A stretch of 64,000 bases of DNA from Hyphobacterium marinum (GTDB taxonomy: Bacteria; Pseudomonadota; Alphaproteobacteria; Caulobacterales; Maricaulaceae), in contig NZ_JAZDRO010000002.1 in NCBI RefSeq assembly GCF_036330325.1, forward strand, positions 186,001-250,000. The letters run 5' to 3'. The notes beneath the pieces are model-generated. The model saw only the letters and a program-made list of their open reading frames with translations. It was not told the DNA's origin and did no database searches. Of the stretch, positions 18,723 through 27,700 are shown piece by piece. How positions within the stretch are numbered: position 1 is the first letter of the stretch; each line of letters begins with the position of its first letter. A program made the translations under genes and the position numbers.

Positions 18723-18942
18723 GCTCGACTGTCCTTGCCGAAATGACTGATGCTCATGACCTAATTGTCTCGCGTGCCAGCGTTCTCGGCATAATGCCGG
18801 TCTTCCGCGATTTCGGGTTTCTTCTGGCCGGATCACAAGCAAGGCGGCTTTAAAATCCGGCCGCGACAGACCCCCTGTTCTGCGCGAACCGCCTGCTTGG
18901 GTATTGAACCTAGACTGCCTTTGCGCGCGATTACAAGTGCTT

Positions 18943-19743
18943 TTAGCGGCTCTGTGTTTCGGTCTTCTGCCCCGAGATCACGCGCGGATTGCCTGCCAGG
19001 TCGCGGCTCAGCGCGACATCCGCAAAGCCGGCAGCCGCGAAGAGCGCGTTCACTGCTTCGGCCTGATCATAGCCGATCTCGACGGCAGCATGGCCGCCGG
19101 GCCGCAAAATCCGAAAAAGCTGTGGCACCAAAAGACGATAGCAATCGAGCCCGTCCGCGCCACCGTCCAGCGCCAGGTATGGCTCGTGGTCCGTTACTTC
19201 CGGATCGAGCGTTTCCAGGACCGCGCTGGCGATATAGGGCGGGTTCGAGACGGCGAGATCAAAAGCGTTGCCCGGCAAGCCATCTGCCCAGTTTCCGGCA
19301 CGGAAATCGCAGCGATCCGCCAAGTTATTTCGCCGCGCATTCTCTTCCGCGACCTGCAGCGCCGCCGCGCTCGAATCGATTCCCACGCCGGACGCATTCG
19401 GCCGTTCCGACAGAATCGCCAGCAGGATCGCCCCCGAACCCGTGCCCAGGTCCACGACCCGGCCCCCATCTGCCAAATGGCTCAACGCCCATTCGACCAG
19501 CGTTTCGGTATCGGCGCGTGGCGTCAGCACGTCCGGTGTCACTCTGAGGTCCAGCGTCCAGAAGGGTTGATTGCCCAGAATGAGGGAGAGTGGTTCGCGC
19601 GCCGCGCGGCGCTGTGCCATGTCCCGGGCCTCGGCTTCGCTGCTCGCGGCGGCCAGGATATGCCGGGCTTCCAGCGCGGCCTCGTCAATGCCCGCCGCAC
19701 GAAGCCATGCCGCGATTTCCGATTTCAGGTCGTCCCGGGTCAT
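18943..19743 (-). CDS. prmC: Peptide chain release factor N5-glutamine methyltransferase
   Basis: PrmC methylates the glutamine of the GGQ motif in release factors. The 266-residue product has an N-terminal helical domain that binds the release factor, a SAM-binding VVDLGTGSGAILLAI at about residues 97-111, and the catalytic NPPY at 167-170. The start at 19743 overlaps the MOSC stop by 4 bp. Its substrate, release factor 1, is encoded two genes upstream in the same overlapping operon, which supports identity over other methyltransferases. Confidence 0.96.
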   Translation of the reverse strand: MTRDDLKSEIAAWLRAAGIDEAALEARHILAAASSEAEARDMAQRRAAREPLSLILGNQPFWTLDLRVTPDVLTPRADTETLVEWALSHLADGGRVVDLGTGSGAILLAILSERPNASGVGIDSSAAALQVAEENARRNNLADRCDFRAGNWADGLPGNAFDLAVSNPPYIASAVLETLDPEVTDHEPYLALDGGADGLDCYRLLVPQLFRILRPGGHAAVEIGYDQAEAVNALFAAAGFADVALSRDLAGNPRVISGQKTETQSR

Positions 19744-20501
19744 GCCAGCCGTGCGTCGTCGCCAACCATCACAGGCCCGCCGGCGTCCACCCGGCAATAG
19801 AGACCGCAATCCATGTGGCCATAATGATCAAAGAGCGCCCTGACCAGATCGATGTCGCGCTCGGCCGAATGCGGATCGACATGCGTCGCCGCGCAGCGCG
19901 TGATCGGCTTGATCCCGGTCAGGCGCGCACCGCCGAGGGTCAGATCGCGGTCAGCCAAGTCCAGTTCCGACCAGGCAGGCCAGCCCTCGACCATGACATT
20001 GCCGCGAAAGCGGGCCGGGTCGACCGCGCGGCCTGTCTTTGCCTCGAGGTCGCGCACGCTTTCCAGATTGATGATCGAGACAAACCCCTTTGGGCTGTCC
20101 ATGAAGCGGAAGCCGTCGGGCGCACTCAAGACCTTCAACGGCCCGCGCACCGCGTCGCCCAGGACAGCCGAGAGCCAGGTCGCGAAGACCGAACGGCCGG
20201 CTTCGCCGTCCAGATCGGCGGTGATCTCGCCGAAATCGGCATGCCAGGCGGTCAGCGTGCCTTCGTCCTCATTCCAGCGCGTGCGCACGGCGGCCACCTG
20301 AGGCAGGCGTGCCAGCACGGTGAAGGCGGTTTTCTTGATGTGTTCGGGCGTCTCGGGATCAAACCCGCAGGGGCCGTCCTCGACCGCGTAGAGACGGTCG
20401 CCGGGAAAATGGGCCCCTGCGGTCAGGGCCACGGATGTGAGGGGTTCGGGCGTGAAGCCCTTGACCGGATGGCGGGCGAGCGCGGCGACGCGCCCGGTCA
20501 T
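19740..20501 (-). CDS. MOSC domain protein
   Basis: A 253-residue protein with an N-terminal MOSC beta-barrel (LARHPVKGFTPEPL, PGDRLYAVED) and a C-terminal MOSC domain (FRGNVMVEGWPAWSELDL, ITRCAATHVDPHSAERD) whose cysteine in TRCAA is the conserved ligand. MOSC proteins bind molybdenum cofactor or deliver sulfur; a reductase of the mARC/YcbX type is one possibility, though no ferredoxin domain is present. It overlaps both prfA and prmC by 4 bp, an unusual placement between a release factor and its modifying enzyme. Confidence 0.87.
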   Translation of the reverse strand: MTGRVAALARHPVKGFTPEPLTSVALTAGAHFPGDRLYAVEDGPCGFDPETPEHIKKTAFTVLARLPQVAAVRTRWNEDEGTLTAWHADFGEITADLDGEAGRSVFATWLSAVLGDAVRGPLKVLSAPDGFRFMDSPKGFVSIINLESVRDLEAKTGRAVDPARFRGNVMVEGWPAWSELDLADRDLTLGGARLTGIKPITRCAATHVDPHSAERDIDLVRALFDHYGHMDCGLYCRVDAGGPVMVGDDARLA

Positions 20502-21571
20502 GCGTCTTCGAGCGAGGCGAGCCGTGCGGCTTCATCCTCGGCGATCAGCGCCCCGATGACCTCGTCGAGGGAATTACCCGCAAGGATGTCCTGCAGCTTG
20601 TAGAGCGTCAGCTTGATACGGTGATCGGACACCCGGTTTTCCGGAAAGTTGTAGGTCCGGATTTTTTCCGACCGGTCACCCGAACCCACCTGCGACTTGC
20701 GGGCGTCAGCGCGGGCGGCGTCCTTCTCCTCGCGCTCTTTTTCGTAGAGCTTGGTCTTGAGGAGCTGCATGGCGCGGGCTCTATTCTGGTGCTGGGACTT
20801 TTCCTGGCAAAGAACAACGATGCCGGACGGAATGTGCGTCATGCGCACGGCAGAATCCGTCTTGTTGACGTGCTGGCCACCGGCACCGGAGGCGCGCATC
20901 GTGTCGACACGGACGTCCTCCATGTTGACGACAATGTCGATGTCTTCCGGTTCGGGCAGGATGGCGACCGTTGCCGCCGAGGTGTGCACCCGTCCCTGGC
21001 TTTCGGTCGCGGGTACACGCTGGACCCGGTGCACACCGGACTCGAATTTCAGCCGCCCGAAAACGCCGGCTCCGGAGATGGAGGCGATGACTTCCTTGTA
21101 GCCGCCGACCTCGCCCTCGCTGGCGGAAACAAGCTCGAATTTCCAGCCCTGGATCTCCGCATAGCGGCGGTACATCTCGTAAAGATCGCCAGCGAACAGC
21201 GCCGCTTCATCCCCGCCCGTCCCGGCACGGATTTCGAGCATGGCATTGGCCTCGTCATCCTTGTCCTTGGGCAGGAGGAGGAGGCTCATTTCCCGCTCGA
21301 GTTCGGGCATTTTCTTTTTCAGCGCGGCGCGCTCGTCCTGTGCCAGCGCCACCATTTCCGGGTCGCCACCCTCTTCGATCATGGCGGTCAGATCGTCGAG
21401 CTCGGCACGCGCGGCCTTCAGCGCCCGCGCCTTCTCTGCGACGGGTTTGAGCTCGGCATGTTCCTTGGACAGCTTGACGATCTCGTCGGAGTCCGCGGTC
21501 GCGCCAAGACGCGCCTCGACCTGTTCGAAGCGGTCCATCACCTGCTGGAGTCGTGTTTCGGGCGCGCGCAT
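20498..21571 (-). CDS. prfA: Peptide chain release factor 1
   Basis: RF1 recognises UAA and UAG in the ribosomal A site and triggers peptide release. The 357-residue product has the codon-recognition tripeptide PAT at 187-189 (RF1-type PxT), and the catalytic GGQ at 231-233 in SGAGGQHVNKTDSAVR. Length is normal. It is the promoter-proximal gene of prfA-MOSC-prmC, each joined by a 4-bp overlap. Confidence 0.97.
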   Translation of the reverse strand: MRAPETRLQQVMDRFEQVEARLGATADSDEIVKLSKEHAELKPVAEKARALKAARAELDDLTAMIEEGGDPEMVALAQDERAALKKKMPELEREMSLLLLPKDKDDEANAMLEIRAGTGGDEAALFAGDLYEMYRRYAEIQGWKFELVSASEGEVGGYKEVIASISGAGVFGRLKFESGVHRVQRVPATESQGRVHTSAATVAILPEPEDIDIVVNMEDVRVDTMRASGAGGQHVNKTDSAVRMTHIPSGIVVLCQEKSQHQNRARAMQLLKTKLYEKEREEKDAARADARKSQVGSGDRSEKIRTYNFPENRVSDHRIKLTLYKLQDILAGNSLDEVIGALIAEDEAARLASLEDA

Positions 21572-21686
21572 GGGCGGAGTGATAGCCGGAATGGCGACCT
21601 GATCAAACGGGATTTGACTGCATTTTGACCTCGCCGCGCATTCAAGGGCAAAATGCTGGCGTGAGGTTTGGGGGAGCTTCAGGCAG

Positions 21687-22463
21687 ATGCGTTATGTGTG
21701 GGCCACGCTGGTCGCGGTATCGGCGATTGCCGGTGTCTGGCTGTGGGATTTGCGTGAAGCCGCGCTGCGGCCCATGAAGGAAGTCCGCACCCTGCCCTTT
21801 GACGCCGCGTCTCACACCGTCGTCCCCAAGACGAATACGATCCGCTACGCCGCCGGGGACTATGACGATCCGCGCCTGCACCGGGCGATGCGCTGTACGA
21901 TCGACGATGTCCTCAACTCGGGCGTCATTTCCACAGAATGGTGGGCCGAATACGACCGCGCCGAATCCGAGGGGCTTGAGGCGTCAGGCGTTCTGGCCCG
22001 CGCCGAGGCCGGCGAGCACGACGCGATGCTGATCGTGGCCTTTCACTATGCCGGTGATGACAGCCAGAACGAACTGGCGCGCGACTGGCTGTTGCGGGCC
22101 GGTGAAGCCGGGATCGGCAGCGCGCAGTACGAGATCGGCTATGGATACGTCAATGGCGCGTTCGGTTTCGAGACCGATATCAAGCAGGGTCGGCAATGGC
22201 TCGAACGCGCCATCGGAAATGGTGACCAGATCGCCGGATACGGCCTGGCGCGCCTGTATCGGACGAGCCTGATTCAGCCGCCGGACGGCGAAACGCGCGG
22301 ACCATTTGAACTGGCTTTCGACACCAACCTCCACTCGGCGCAGTATTGCTACGCGGCGGCTCTGGAAGACCTCGCCCGTGACTTCACGCGCGGCCATGCT
22401 GTCGAGCGTGACCTCGCTGCCGCCGGCCATTTGCGCCGGCTGGTGTCCCTGTCGGGCGGGTGA
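21687..22463 (+). CDS. Sel1-like repeat protein, membrane-anchored
   Basis: A 258-residue protein with an N-terminal hydrophobic segment (residues 4-20) acting as anchor or signal, followed by Sel1/TPR-like helices (EAGEHDAMLIVAFHYAG, AGEAGIGSAQYEIGYGYVNG, WLERAIGNGDQIAGYGLARLY). Such proteins usually scaffold periplasmic complexes. GGGGGAG precedes the start. The stop TGA is immediately followed by the complement of the MAPEG stop, so the two genes converge with no gap. Confidence 0.7.
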   Translation: MRYVWATLVAVSAIAGVWLWDLREAALRPMKEVRTLPFDAASHTVVPKTNTIRYAAGDYDDPRLHRAMRCTIDDVLNSGVISTEWWAEYDRAESEGLEASGVLARAEAGEHDAMLIVAFHYAGDDSQNELARDWLLRAGEAGIGSAQYEIGYGYVNGAFGFETDIKQGRQWLERAIGNGDQIAGYGLARLYRTSLIQPPDGETRGPFELAFDTNLHSAQYCYAAALEDLARDFTRGHAVERDLAAAGHLRRLVSLSGG

Positions 22464-22886
22464 TCAGGACGCGAGCAGCGCGCCGACATTCACCCCGGCC
22501 ATGTAGATCAGCACCAGCGTACTCGCCACGAACACGAAGAAGCGCACCGGGATGAAATTCCACAGTGCCTGGATGAGGCTGTGCGCGATGCGGATGACGA
22601 CATAGGCCCACGCCGCCCAGATCATCGTCTCCGACGCGGTACCTGCGAGATGCGAGTAGAAGACCAGCGCATAGAAGATGACCGGCTGTTCGTGGAGGTG
22701 ATTGTAATTGTCCGCGATCTGCCGCACCGAGCGCGGCAGCACGTCCATCTCGGACTTTTCCTTCATTTTCGCCGCGTTGATGCGCGCCTTGCGCATGGCG
22801 GGGATGCGCGTGGCATACATCCACAGCCACATCACCAGCGACCACAGGATCAACGCCAGAACCGGCGTGAGAATACTGCCCGTCAT
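22464..22886 (-). CDS. MAPEG family membrane protein
   Basis: A 140-residue four-helix membrane protein of the MAPEG family: LILWSLVMWLWMYATRIPAM at the N terminus, the central DNYNHLHEQPVIFYALVFYS and WAAWAYVVIRIAHSLIQALW. The family includes glutathione S-transferases and peroxidases of membranes; bacterial members are mostly unassigned. The gene stands alone, with LOG upstream. Confidence 0.88.
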   Translation of the reverse strand: MTGSILTPVLALILWSLVMWLWMYATRIPAMRKARINAAKMKEKSEMDVLPRSVRQIADNYNHLHEQPVIFYALVFYSHLAGTASETMIWAAWAYVVIRIAHSLIQALWNFIPVRFFVFVASTLVLIYMAGVNVGALLAS

Positions 22887-22970
22887 TGTCCATCTCCCTC
22901 GACCGAGACCGGCAGGTTAGCGAGAAGCGCGGATTTTGCGACATGCGATTTTGAATGGGCGAGTGACGCT

Positions 22971-23552
22971 CTACGTCTGCCCGACCTTCAGCCGGATATC
23001 GGCTTCCGGCGGCTGATAGGCTGCGAAAGCATCCAGCAGGGCGTCCGGGTCGCCGCTGACCTGCAGCATGGCGCGGTGGGTGGCCGTAACGAAACCGTCG
23101 GCGGCCATGCGGTCGAGAAAGGCCACCAGGCCGTCATAATAGCCGCCCACGGCGAGGATGCCGCACGGGTTTCGATGCTGGCCAAGCTGGGCCCAGGTCC
23201 AGATCTCGAAGAGCTCTTCCATCGTGCCGATCCCGCCCGGCATGGCGATGAAGCCATCGGAGAGCTCGGCCATAACCGCCTTGCGCTCATGCATAGAGGC
23301 GACGACGCGCATCTCGGTGAGCCCGGGATGGGCGACTTCTTTCAGGGCCAGGAATTTCGGGATCACGCCGATGACCTTGCCGCCTGCCGCAAGACAGGCA
23401 TCCGCAACCGTGCCCATCAGCCCGACCCGGCCGCCGCCATAGACCAGTGTCAGGCCTCGGCGGGCGATGGCTTCACCCATTGCCTTCGCGGCCTGCGCAT
23501 ATTCCGGCCTTTTACCCGGATTGGACCCGCAATAGACGCAGACCGATTTCAT
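22971..23552 (-). CDS. LOG family nucleotide phosphoribohydrolase
   Basis: A 193-residue Rossmann-fold protein of the LOG (TIGR00730) family with the signature PGGIGTMEE at 105-113 and Arg90/Lys91 in HERKAVM. The family hydrolyses nucleoside 5'-monophosphates to base and ribose 5-phosphate; in plants and some bacteria the substrate is a cytokinin ribotide, but AMP is the usual bacterial substrate. It overlaps the threonine aldolase stop by 4 bp and is translated from the end of that gene. Confidence 0.93.
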   Translation of the reverse strand: MKSVCVYCGSNPGKRPEYAQAAKAMGEAIARRGLTLVYGGGRVGLMGTVADACLAAGGKVIGVIPKFLALKEVAHPGLTEMRVVASMHERKAVMAELSDGFIAMPGGIGTMEELFEIWTWAQLGQHRNPCGILAVGGYYDGLVAFLDRMAADGFVTATHRAMLQVSGDPDALLDAFAAYQPPEADIRLKVGQT

Positions 23553-24652
23553 CCCTTGCCCCCGTATTCCGCCATGGCGGCGAAGGCCATTGCAATGCGT
23601 TTGACCGGGATCGCCATGATCCGTTCGCCGACACTCAGTTCCGCCGAATGGTAGTCCGGTGCCTCATAGTCCCAGAAGCGGTTGGCGAGCCAGACGCCTG
23701 TCTCGCGCGCGGCATGGTCGCGGGCCTTCGCGACGGCATCGCCGTCCAGCGGGATGCGGACATGGAACATATTGGTCAGCGGGGCGTGCGGCTCGATCTC
23801 GAATCCGGAGGCGGCCTGGATGGCGGCGGCGAGTTCCCGTGCCCGGGCCACATAGGCCGGCATACGCGCCATGCGTTCAGGCAACAGGCGCAGCGCATCG
23901 GGGACTTGCGGCCAACCGCGAATGACGAGCCCGCCGAGCCGGTGTCGCCACACCCGCGCCGCTTCGACGACGTCCGCACTCCCCGCCAGCGCCGCGCCGC
24001 CCAGCGCCCCGATATCCTTGTAGAAGGAGACATAGACACTGTCCGCACCGGCGCAGATATCGGCCAGTGCGCGGCCCTCATACGCTTCGGTGCAGGTCCA
24101 AAGCCGGGCACCGTCGATATGCAGGCGCGCGCTCCGTGCGCGGCAGGCCGCCTTGATCGCCTCCAGCTCATCCCAGGACGGCAGCAGGCCTCCGGCATGG
24201 CGCTGGGGGAGTTCAATGAAAACGGTGGCGAGGTCGCTGCCTGCCGCTTCGACATCGCGCGCCGTAACCGCCGCGCGCCAGTCCGGCGTGAATTCGGCAC
24301 TCAGCTCGTGGGCTTCGCGGTAGCCGTGATCCTCATGCAGTTCGAGATGCGAGGACGGATGCAACAACAGCGTGCTCCGGCCAGTCTCTGCAGCATGAAT
24401 CCGCGCCGCAGCGGCCTGCGCCATCGTGCCGGTTGGAAACCAGATCGCGGCCTCGGTCCCGAGCCATCTCGCGGTCTCTGTTTCCAGCGCCCGTGTGACC
24501 GGTCCGTCGAGATAGGTCTCCTCCGCCGCCCAGCCTTTAGCGTCCAAGAAATCGGCGACCGCGCGCAGGCGCTGTGACGGTGTGAAATCCCCGTCATGGG
24601 GAAAACCCACGGTCACGTCGCAGGCGCTTTTTAGATCATCGCGCTTGGTCAT
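23549..24652 (-). CDS. Threonine aldolase-like PLP enzyme
   Basis: A 367-residue fold-type I PLP enzyme of the low-specificity threonine aldolase / beta-eliminating lyase family. It has LHIDGARLW with Asp180 that pairs with the PLP pyridine, and the Schiff-base Lys212 in SFYKDIGALGGAALAG. The residues around the lysine differ from typical threonine aldolases (CLSKGLGAP), so the substrate may be another beta-hydroxy or aromatic amino acid. The ATG at 24652 is preferred over a longer frame that would cross the intergenic repeat. It is the first gene of a two-gene operon with LOG. Confidence 0.85.
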   Translation of the reverse strand: MTKRDDLKSACDVTVGFPHDGDFTPSQRLRAVADFLDAKGWAAEETYLDGPVTRALETETARWLGTEAAIWFPTGTMAQAAAARIHAAETGRSTLLLHPSSHLELHEDHGYREAHELSAEFTPDWRAAVTARDVEAAGSDLATVFIELPQRHAGGLLPSWDELEAIKAACRARSARLHIDGARLWTCTEAYEGRALADICAGADSVYVSFYKDIGALGGAALAGSADVVEAARVWRHRLGGLVIRGWPQVPDALRLLPERMARMPAYVARARELAAAIQAASGFEIEPHAPLTNMFHVRIPLDGDAVAKARDHAARETGVWLANRFWDYEAPDYHSAELSVGERIMAIPVKRIAMAFAAMAEYGGKG

Positions 24653-24747
24653 GGTCTTTCCGTCCCGCCCCGCAGAATCGCCGTCAGCGCGCAATCTAGG
24701 CGAGGCATGGCTCGCATGGGAAATGGCGGGTTGCTTCCTCTCCCCGG

Positions 24748-24776
24748 CCCTCTCCCCTTTTAGAAAGGGGAGAGGG
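24748..24776. repeat. Intergenic palindrome R1
   Basis: A perfect 13-bp inverted repeat CCCTCTCCCCTTT/AAAGGGGAGAGGG around TAG, in the divergent region between the threonine aldolase and retropepsin genes. It is one of seven copies of the same palindromic family in the window. Confidence 0.85.
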
Positions 24777-24877
24777 TGAAGAAGCTGCAGGGCTGCGAAA
24801 GTCAAATTGCCAATCCCTCATTTGACCTCCCGGCACCGGGCCGGAACACTGCAGCAGACAACTGTGGGAGAGGTGCG

Positions 24878-25969
24878 ATGAGGCATTGGCGGCAGGGATT
24901 GGTAGCCGTACTGACCCTGGCCTGGACGGCGAGTGCCCATGGCGATCCGATCATCGTGCCAACCGAGATGTGCCGGGGCTATTTCTTCGTGCCGGTCACC
25001 CTGCCCGCGCGCGAGGACCGTCCGGAAGACCGGACGCTCTGGTTCCTTTATGACACCGGTGCCTCCAGCAGTTTTCTCGATCCGGACTCTGTGGAACGCA
25101 TTTCCGGTCAGCGTGTCGCGGTCGGCCTACGCGCGCGGATCAGCGAGGCGAGCCTGGGCAGCCTCACTGTCAGCATGTCGCCACGCGTGACCGAACTCGA
25201 TCACCTGTCCATCGCACTTGGTCGCGAGATCGACGGCATTCTGGCCTTTGACGCCTTCGATGATTTCCTGACCACGCTCGACTATGTCGCCGGCGAGATC
25301 CGGGTCGAGCCCGGCGAACTGCCCCGTCCGGATAATGAGACCGTCTATTCGGCGCGCGGGCGGGACGACCGGCCCTGGCTGCGGGTTCGTTTCGAGGGTC
25401 GCACACGCCGCATGCTGATCGATTCCGGGGCGGGCGGCACGGCCTTCGCCGTCAATCATCTCGACCGCTACCGGCTTGATGGCGAGGCCCGCCCCGTCGG
25501 CGCGTCGGTCCGCTTTCGGACCATCGAGTACCGCGATGGCGGCCGGCTGGCCGACCCGGCCTATCTGGGCCGCTACCGGATCGAGGCACCGGTGGTTTCG
25601 GAGCTGCCCGAGACCGAACTGATCGGCGGGCGTGTCATGGAGCATTTCATCTGGACATTCGACCAACGCAATGAACGTGTCCGTATTGTCCCGAACCGTC
25701 CGGACGAGGCCGTGATCATTCCGGGCGAGCTCCATCACGGGCTGGCGATGCGGCCCGTTACGGACGGTTTGCGTGTCGAGCAGGTCCTGCCCGGCGGCGG
25801 CGCGGAAGGTCACGACATCCGGGAGGGCGATGTCATCACCCACATCCAGGGCCACCCGGTCCGGGATCGCGGCTGCGAAACCGGTAATTTCGACACCTGG
25901 ACAGTCACGCGCCTGCGCGATGGCGAGAGTGCCGAGGTCACCTTCCCGCTGGTGGTGCTGGTGGAGTGA
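24878..25969 (+). CDS. Periplasmic tandem retropepsin-like aspartic protease with PDZ
   Basis: A 363-residue exported protein (signal peptide residues 1-22). It carries two aspartic-protease signatures in one chain, Asp59 in LYDTGASSS and Asp182 in LIDSGAGGT, about 120 residues apart, then a C-terminal PDZ domain (residues about 290-360, VLPGGGAEGHDIREGDVI). Retropepsins normally dimerise to form one active site; here both halves are fused, as in pepsin. Likely a periplasmic quality-control or processing protease. The ATG at 24878 follows GGGAGAGG and starts the signal peptide; an upstream frame is rejected. Confidence 0.85.
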   Translation: MRHWRQGLVAVLTLAWTASAHGDPIIVPTEMCRGYFFVPVTLPAREDRPEDRTLWFLYDTGASSSFLDPDSVERISGQRVAVGLRARISEASLGSLTVSMSPRVTELDHLSIALGREIDGILAFDAFDDFLTTLDYVAGEIRVEPGELPRPDNETVYSARGRDDRPWLRVRFEGRTRRMLIDSGAGGTAFAVNHLDRYRLDGEARPVGASVRFRTIEYRDGGRLADPAYLGRYRIEAPVVSELPETELIGGRVMEHFIWTFDQRNERVRIVPNRPDEAVIIPGELHHGLAMRPVTDGLRVEQVLPGGGAEGHDIREGDVITHIQGHPVRDRGCETGNFDTWTVTRLRDGESAEVTFPLVVLVE

Positions 25970-26021
25970 GGAGTGCGTGCGGGGTTTCCGCCCACTGTTT
26001 CTGACCGTGAAAAAATCTAGC

Positions 26022-26240
26022 TGAAATCCCGGACGGCGCAGCCGAGCCGGGACCTCCTGGCCATGGAGAGGCCCCGGATAAAGCTGCGCTTTTCCGGGGC
26101 TTCAGATTTGGTTGATGGGGGTCAGCATTGCCTGCTTCGAGGCTCGGGCAAGACCCTCGCACCTCAGCATGAGGAATGTCTGGCCATCCACCAACCTCAT
26201 CCTGAGGTGGCCGCGAAGCGGGCCTCGAAGGATGGGCAGA
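26022..26240. repeat. Composite alphaproteobacterial intergenic repeat
   Basis: The 280-bp gap between two genes holds two palindromic units. The first (about 26025-26105) contains ATCCCGGAC...GCCGGGAC and GGCCCCGG...CCGGGGC arms. The second (about 26130-26238) contains GCTTCGAGGC...GCCTCGAAG outer arms and the inner CCTCAGCATGAGG and CCTCATCCTGAGG palindromes. Units of both sorts are common as dispersed repeats in alphaproteobacterial genomes. No gene is present here. Confidence 0.7.
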
Positions 26241-26250
26241 TTGATACCCG

Positions 26251-26592
26251 CTAAACCCCCAGCGCGGCCTGGACGTCTTTCGTCCAGCCGACGAACACCG
26301 TGTCACCGGTCTCGATGACCGGGCGTTTGACGAGGGTGGGGTGTTCGGCCAGGAGGCCCGCCGGATCAGTCTCGGCGCGGGCGCGCTCGGCTTCTGAAAG
26401 GCCCCGCCAGGTGGTCGAACGCGTATTGACCAATGAGTTCGCTCCCACCGCGGCGATCCAGCGCGGCGCGAGGGTTTTGAGGTCAGCCTCGGCGCGAATA
26501 TCGACGAAGGTGTAATCCACCCCGCCGGCATCAAGCGCCTTCATGGCTTTCTTGCAGGTGTCACAGTTCTTCAGCCCGTAAAGGGTCGTCAT
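26251..26592 (-). CDS. ArsC/Spx-family thioredoxin-fold protein
   Basis: A 113-residue protein with the N-terminal redox motif CDTC (Cys10, Cys13) in YGLKNCDTCKKAM and the C-terminal LVKRPVIETGD of the ArsC/Spx/YffB family. No arsenic genes are near, and family members of this type (YffB) are glutathione-dependent thiol enzymes of unknown substrate rather than arsenate reductases. The start overlaps the stop of the upstream zinc-peptidase gene by 4 bp. Confidence 0.9.
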   Translation of the reverse strand: MTTLYGLKNCDTCKKAMKALDAGGVDYTFVDIRAEADLKTLAPRWIAAVGANSLVNTRSTTWRGLSEAERARAETDPAGLLAEHPTLVKRPVIETGDTVFVGWTKDVQAALGV

Positions 26593-27590
26593 TCATTCGC
26601 CTCCGTCAGTGTAGCCCGATCTGCGACGCCGCTCGCCTCCAGGATGGCACCGGGATCGCTGATCGAGAGCAGGCTGGCAAGGGCGGCCGGCTTGTCTGCC
26701 GCGCGGTCGTAATAGGCTTGCGCGATCTGGCGGCCGATCCAGTAACCGGCTTCGTGCGGCCAGCCCTCGGGCGCGTTCTGATAGTTCATCACCCAGTTGC
26801 GGCGTGCCGCATTGGCCGCTTCGTTCAGGTCCGGGCCGTTTTCGGTCAGCGTCGTTCCCGCCGCGACGGTGGCCCGGTCGCGGGCAAAGGCCGCCCAGAC
26901 CGTGTCTTCATTCTCCCGCGCCCAGGCCTCGCGTTCCGGCGTCGGGATTTCGCCCGTCGTCAGAAACGCGATGAAGTCGGCCACACCTTCATGGAGGGAG
27001 TGGGCCAGAAGCAAATCATCCAGCCCGCCGGGCTGGTCCTGGAGCGTATGGACGGTCTCGTGAGCGAAGAAGTGCTGGAAGACGCGGCGGATTTCCGCCT
27101 CGTCACCCGCTTGGGCGCAGAGGACCTCAAGTCCCAGAACCTGCGCGCCTTCGCCCGCCGTACCCCCCGAATTTCCTGCGCCGAATACGAGATAAATCTC
27201 GGGCAGATCGCGGCCCGGCAGTAGCTCGGCCAACCGCAGATAGGTCGCGCGCAGCTCCGGCGTCATGGACTCGCCGATGGGCAGGCAAACATCAATGGCG
27301 CGGCGATAGGCCCCCGTGTTCGCCGCGATGACAGCGGCGAGGTTTTCGGCGTTCTGGATCCGGTAGGGGGTGAAAATCTCGACACCCCGCCCGGCTCCGT
27401 CGAGATAACCGGCCTGCAGGACTTCGGCGCTCGGCAAGCCGTTTGCCGCTTCATAGACGGCGACGAAGCGGTGCGCGTCTGCGGTCTGAAGCTCGACCGT
27501 TTCCGGGTCGACACCCTGGGCGCTGGCGGGATGGGAAAGGGATGCCGCGGCCAGAAGGGCGGTGGCAAGGGCAAGGCGTGTGCGGGTCAT
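26589..27590 (-). CDS. Secreted zincin-like metallopeptidase
   Basis: A 333-residue exported protein (signal peptide ending ASA-Q at about residue 25) with a zincin motif HETVH at 177-181 and a likely third-ligand segment HEGVADF at 200-206. The spacing between HExxH and the second glutamate motif suits a DUF2268-like or gluzincin-type peptidase. The substrate is unknown and the protein should be periplasmic. It is translationally coupled to the ArsC/Spx-like gene. Family membership is inferred from motif only. Confidence 0.75.
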   Translation of the reverse strand: MTRTRLALATALLAAASLSHPASAQGVDPETVELQTADAHRFVAVYEAANGLPSAEVLQAGYLDGAGRGVEIFTPYRIQNAENLAAVIAANTGAYRRAIDVCLPIGESMTPELRATYLRLAELLPGRDLPEIYLVFGAGNSGGTAGEGAQVLGLEVLCAQAGDEAEIRRVFQHFFAHETVHTLQDQPGGLDDLLLAHSLHEGVADFIAFLTTGEIPTPEREAWARENEDTVWAAFARDRATVAAGTTLTENGPDLNEAANAARRNWVMNYQNAPEGWPHEAGYWIGRQIAQAYYDRAADKPAALASLLSISDPGAILEASGVADRATLTEANE

Positions 27591-27700
27591 GGTTTCCGTT
27601 TCGCGGGTCTTGATCTCCGCCCCCCGGCGGCTGAGCCGTCTCTAGCCGTTTCCTTGACCAGCGGGGAGAGGGAAAAATGCGCGTGGCATCCCGGCCGGAC

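Noticed and set aside
23447..24577. 376-codon open frame antisense to the LOG and threonine aldolase genes
   Set aside because: Shadow frame with no signal peptide, domain or ribosome-binding site.
26251..26592. Arsenate reductase identity for the ArsC-like protein
   Set aside because: No arsenic-resistance genes nearby and the YffB-type C terminus does not indicate arsenate reduction.
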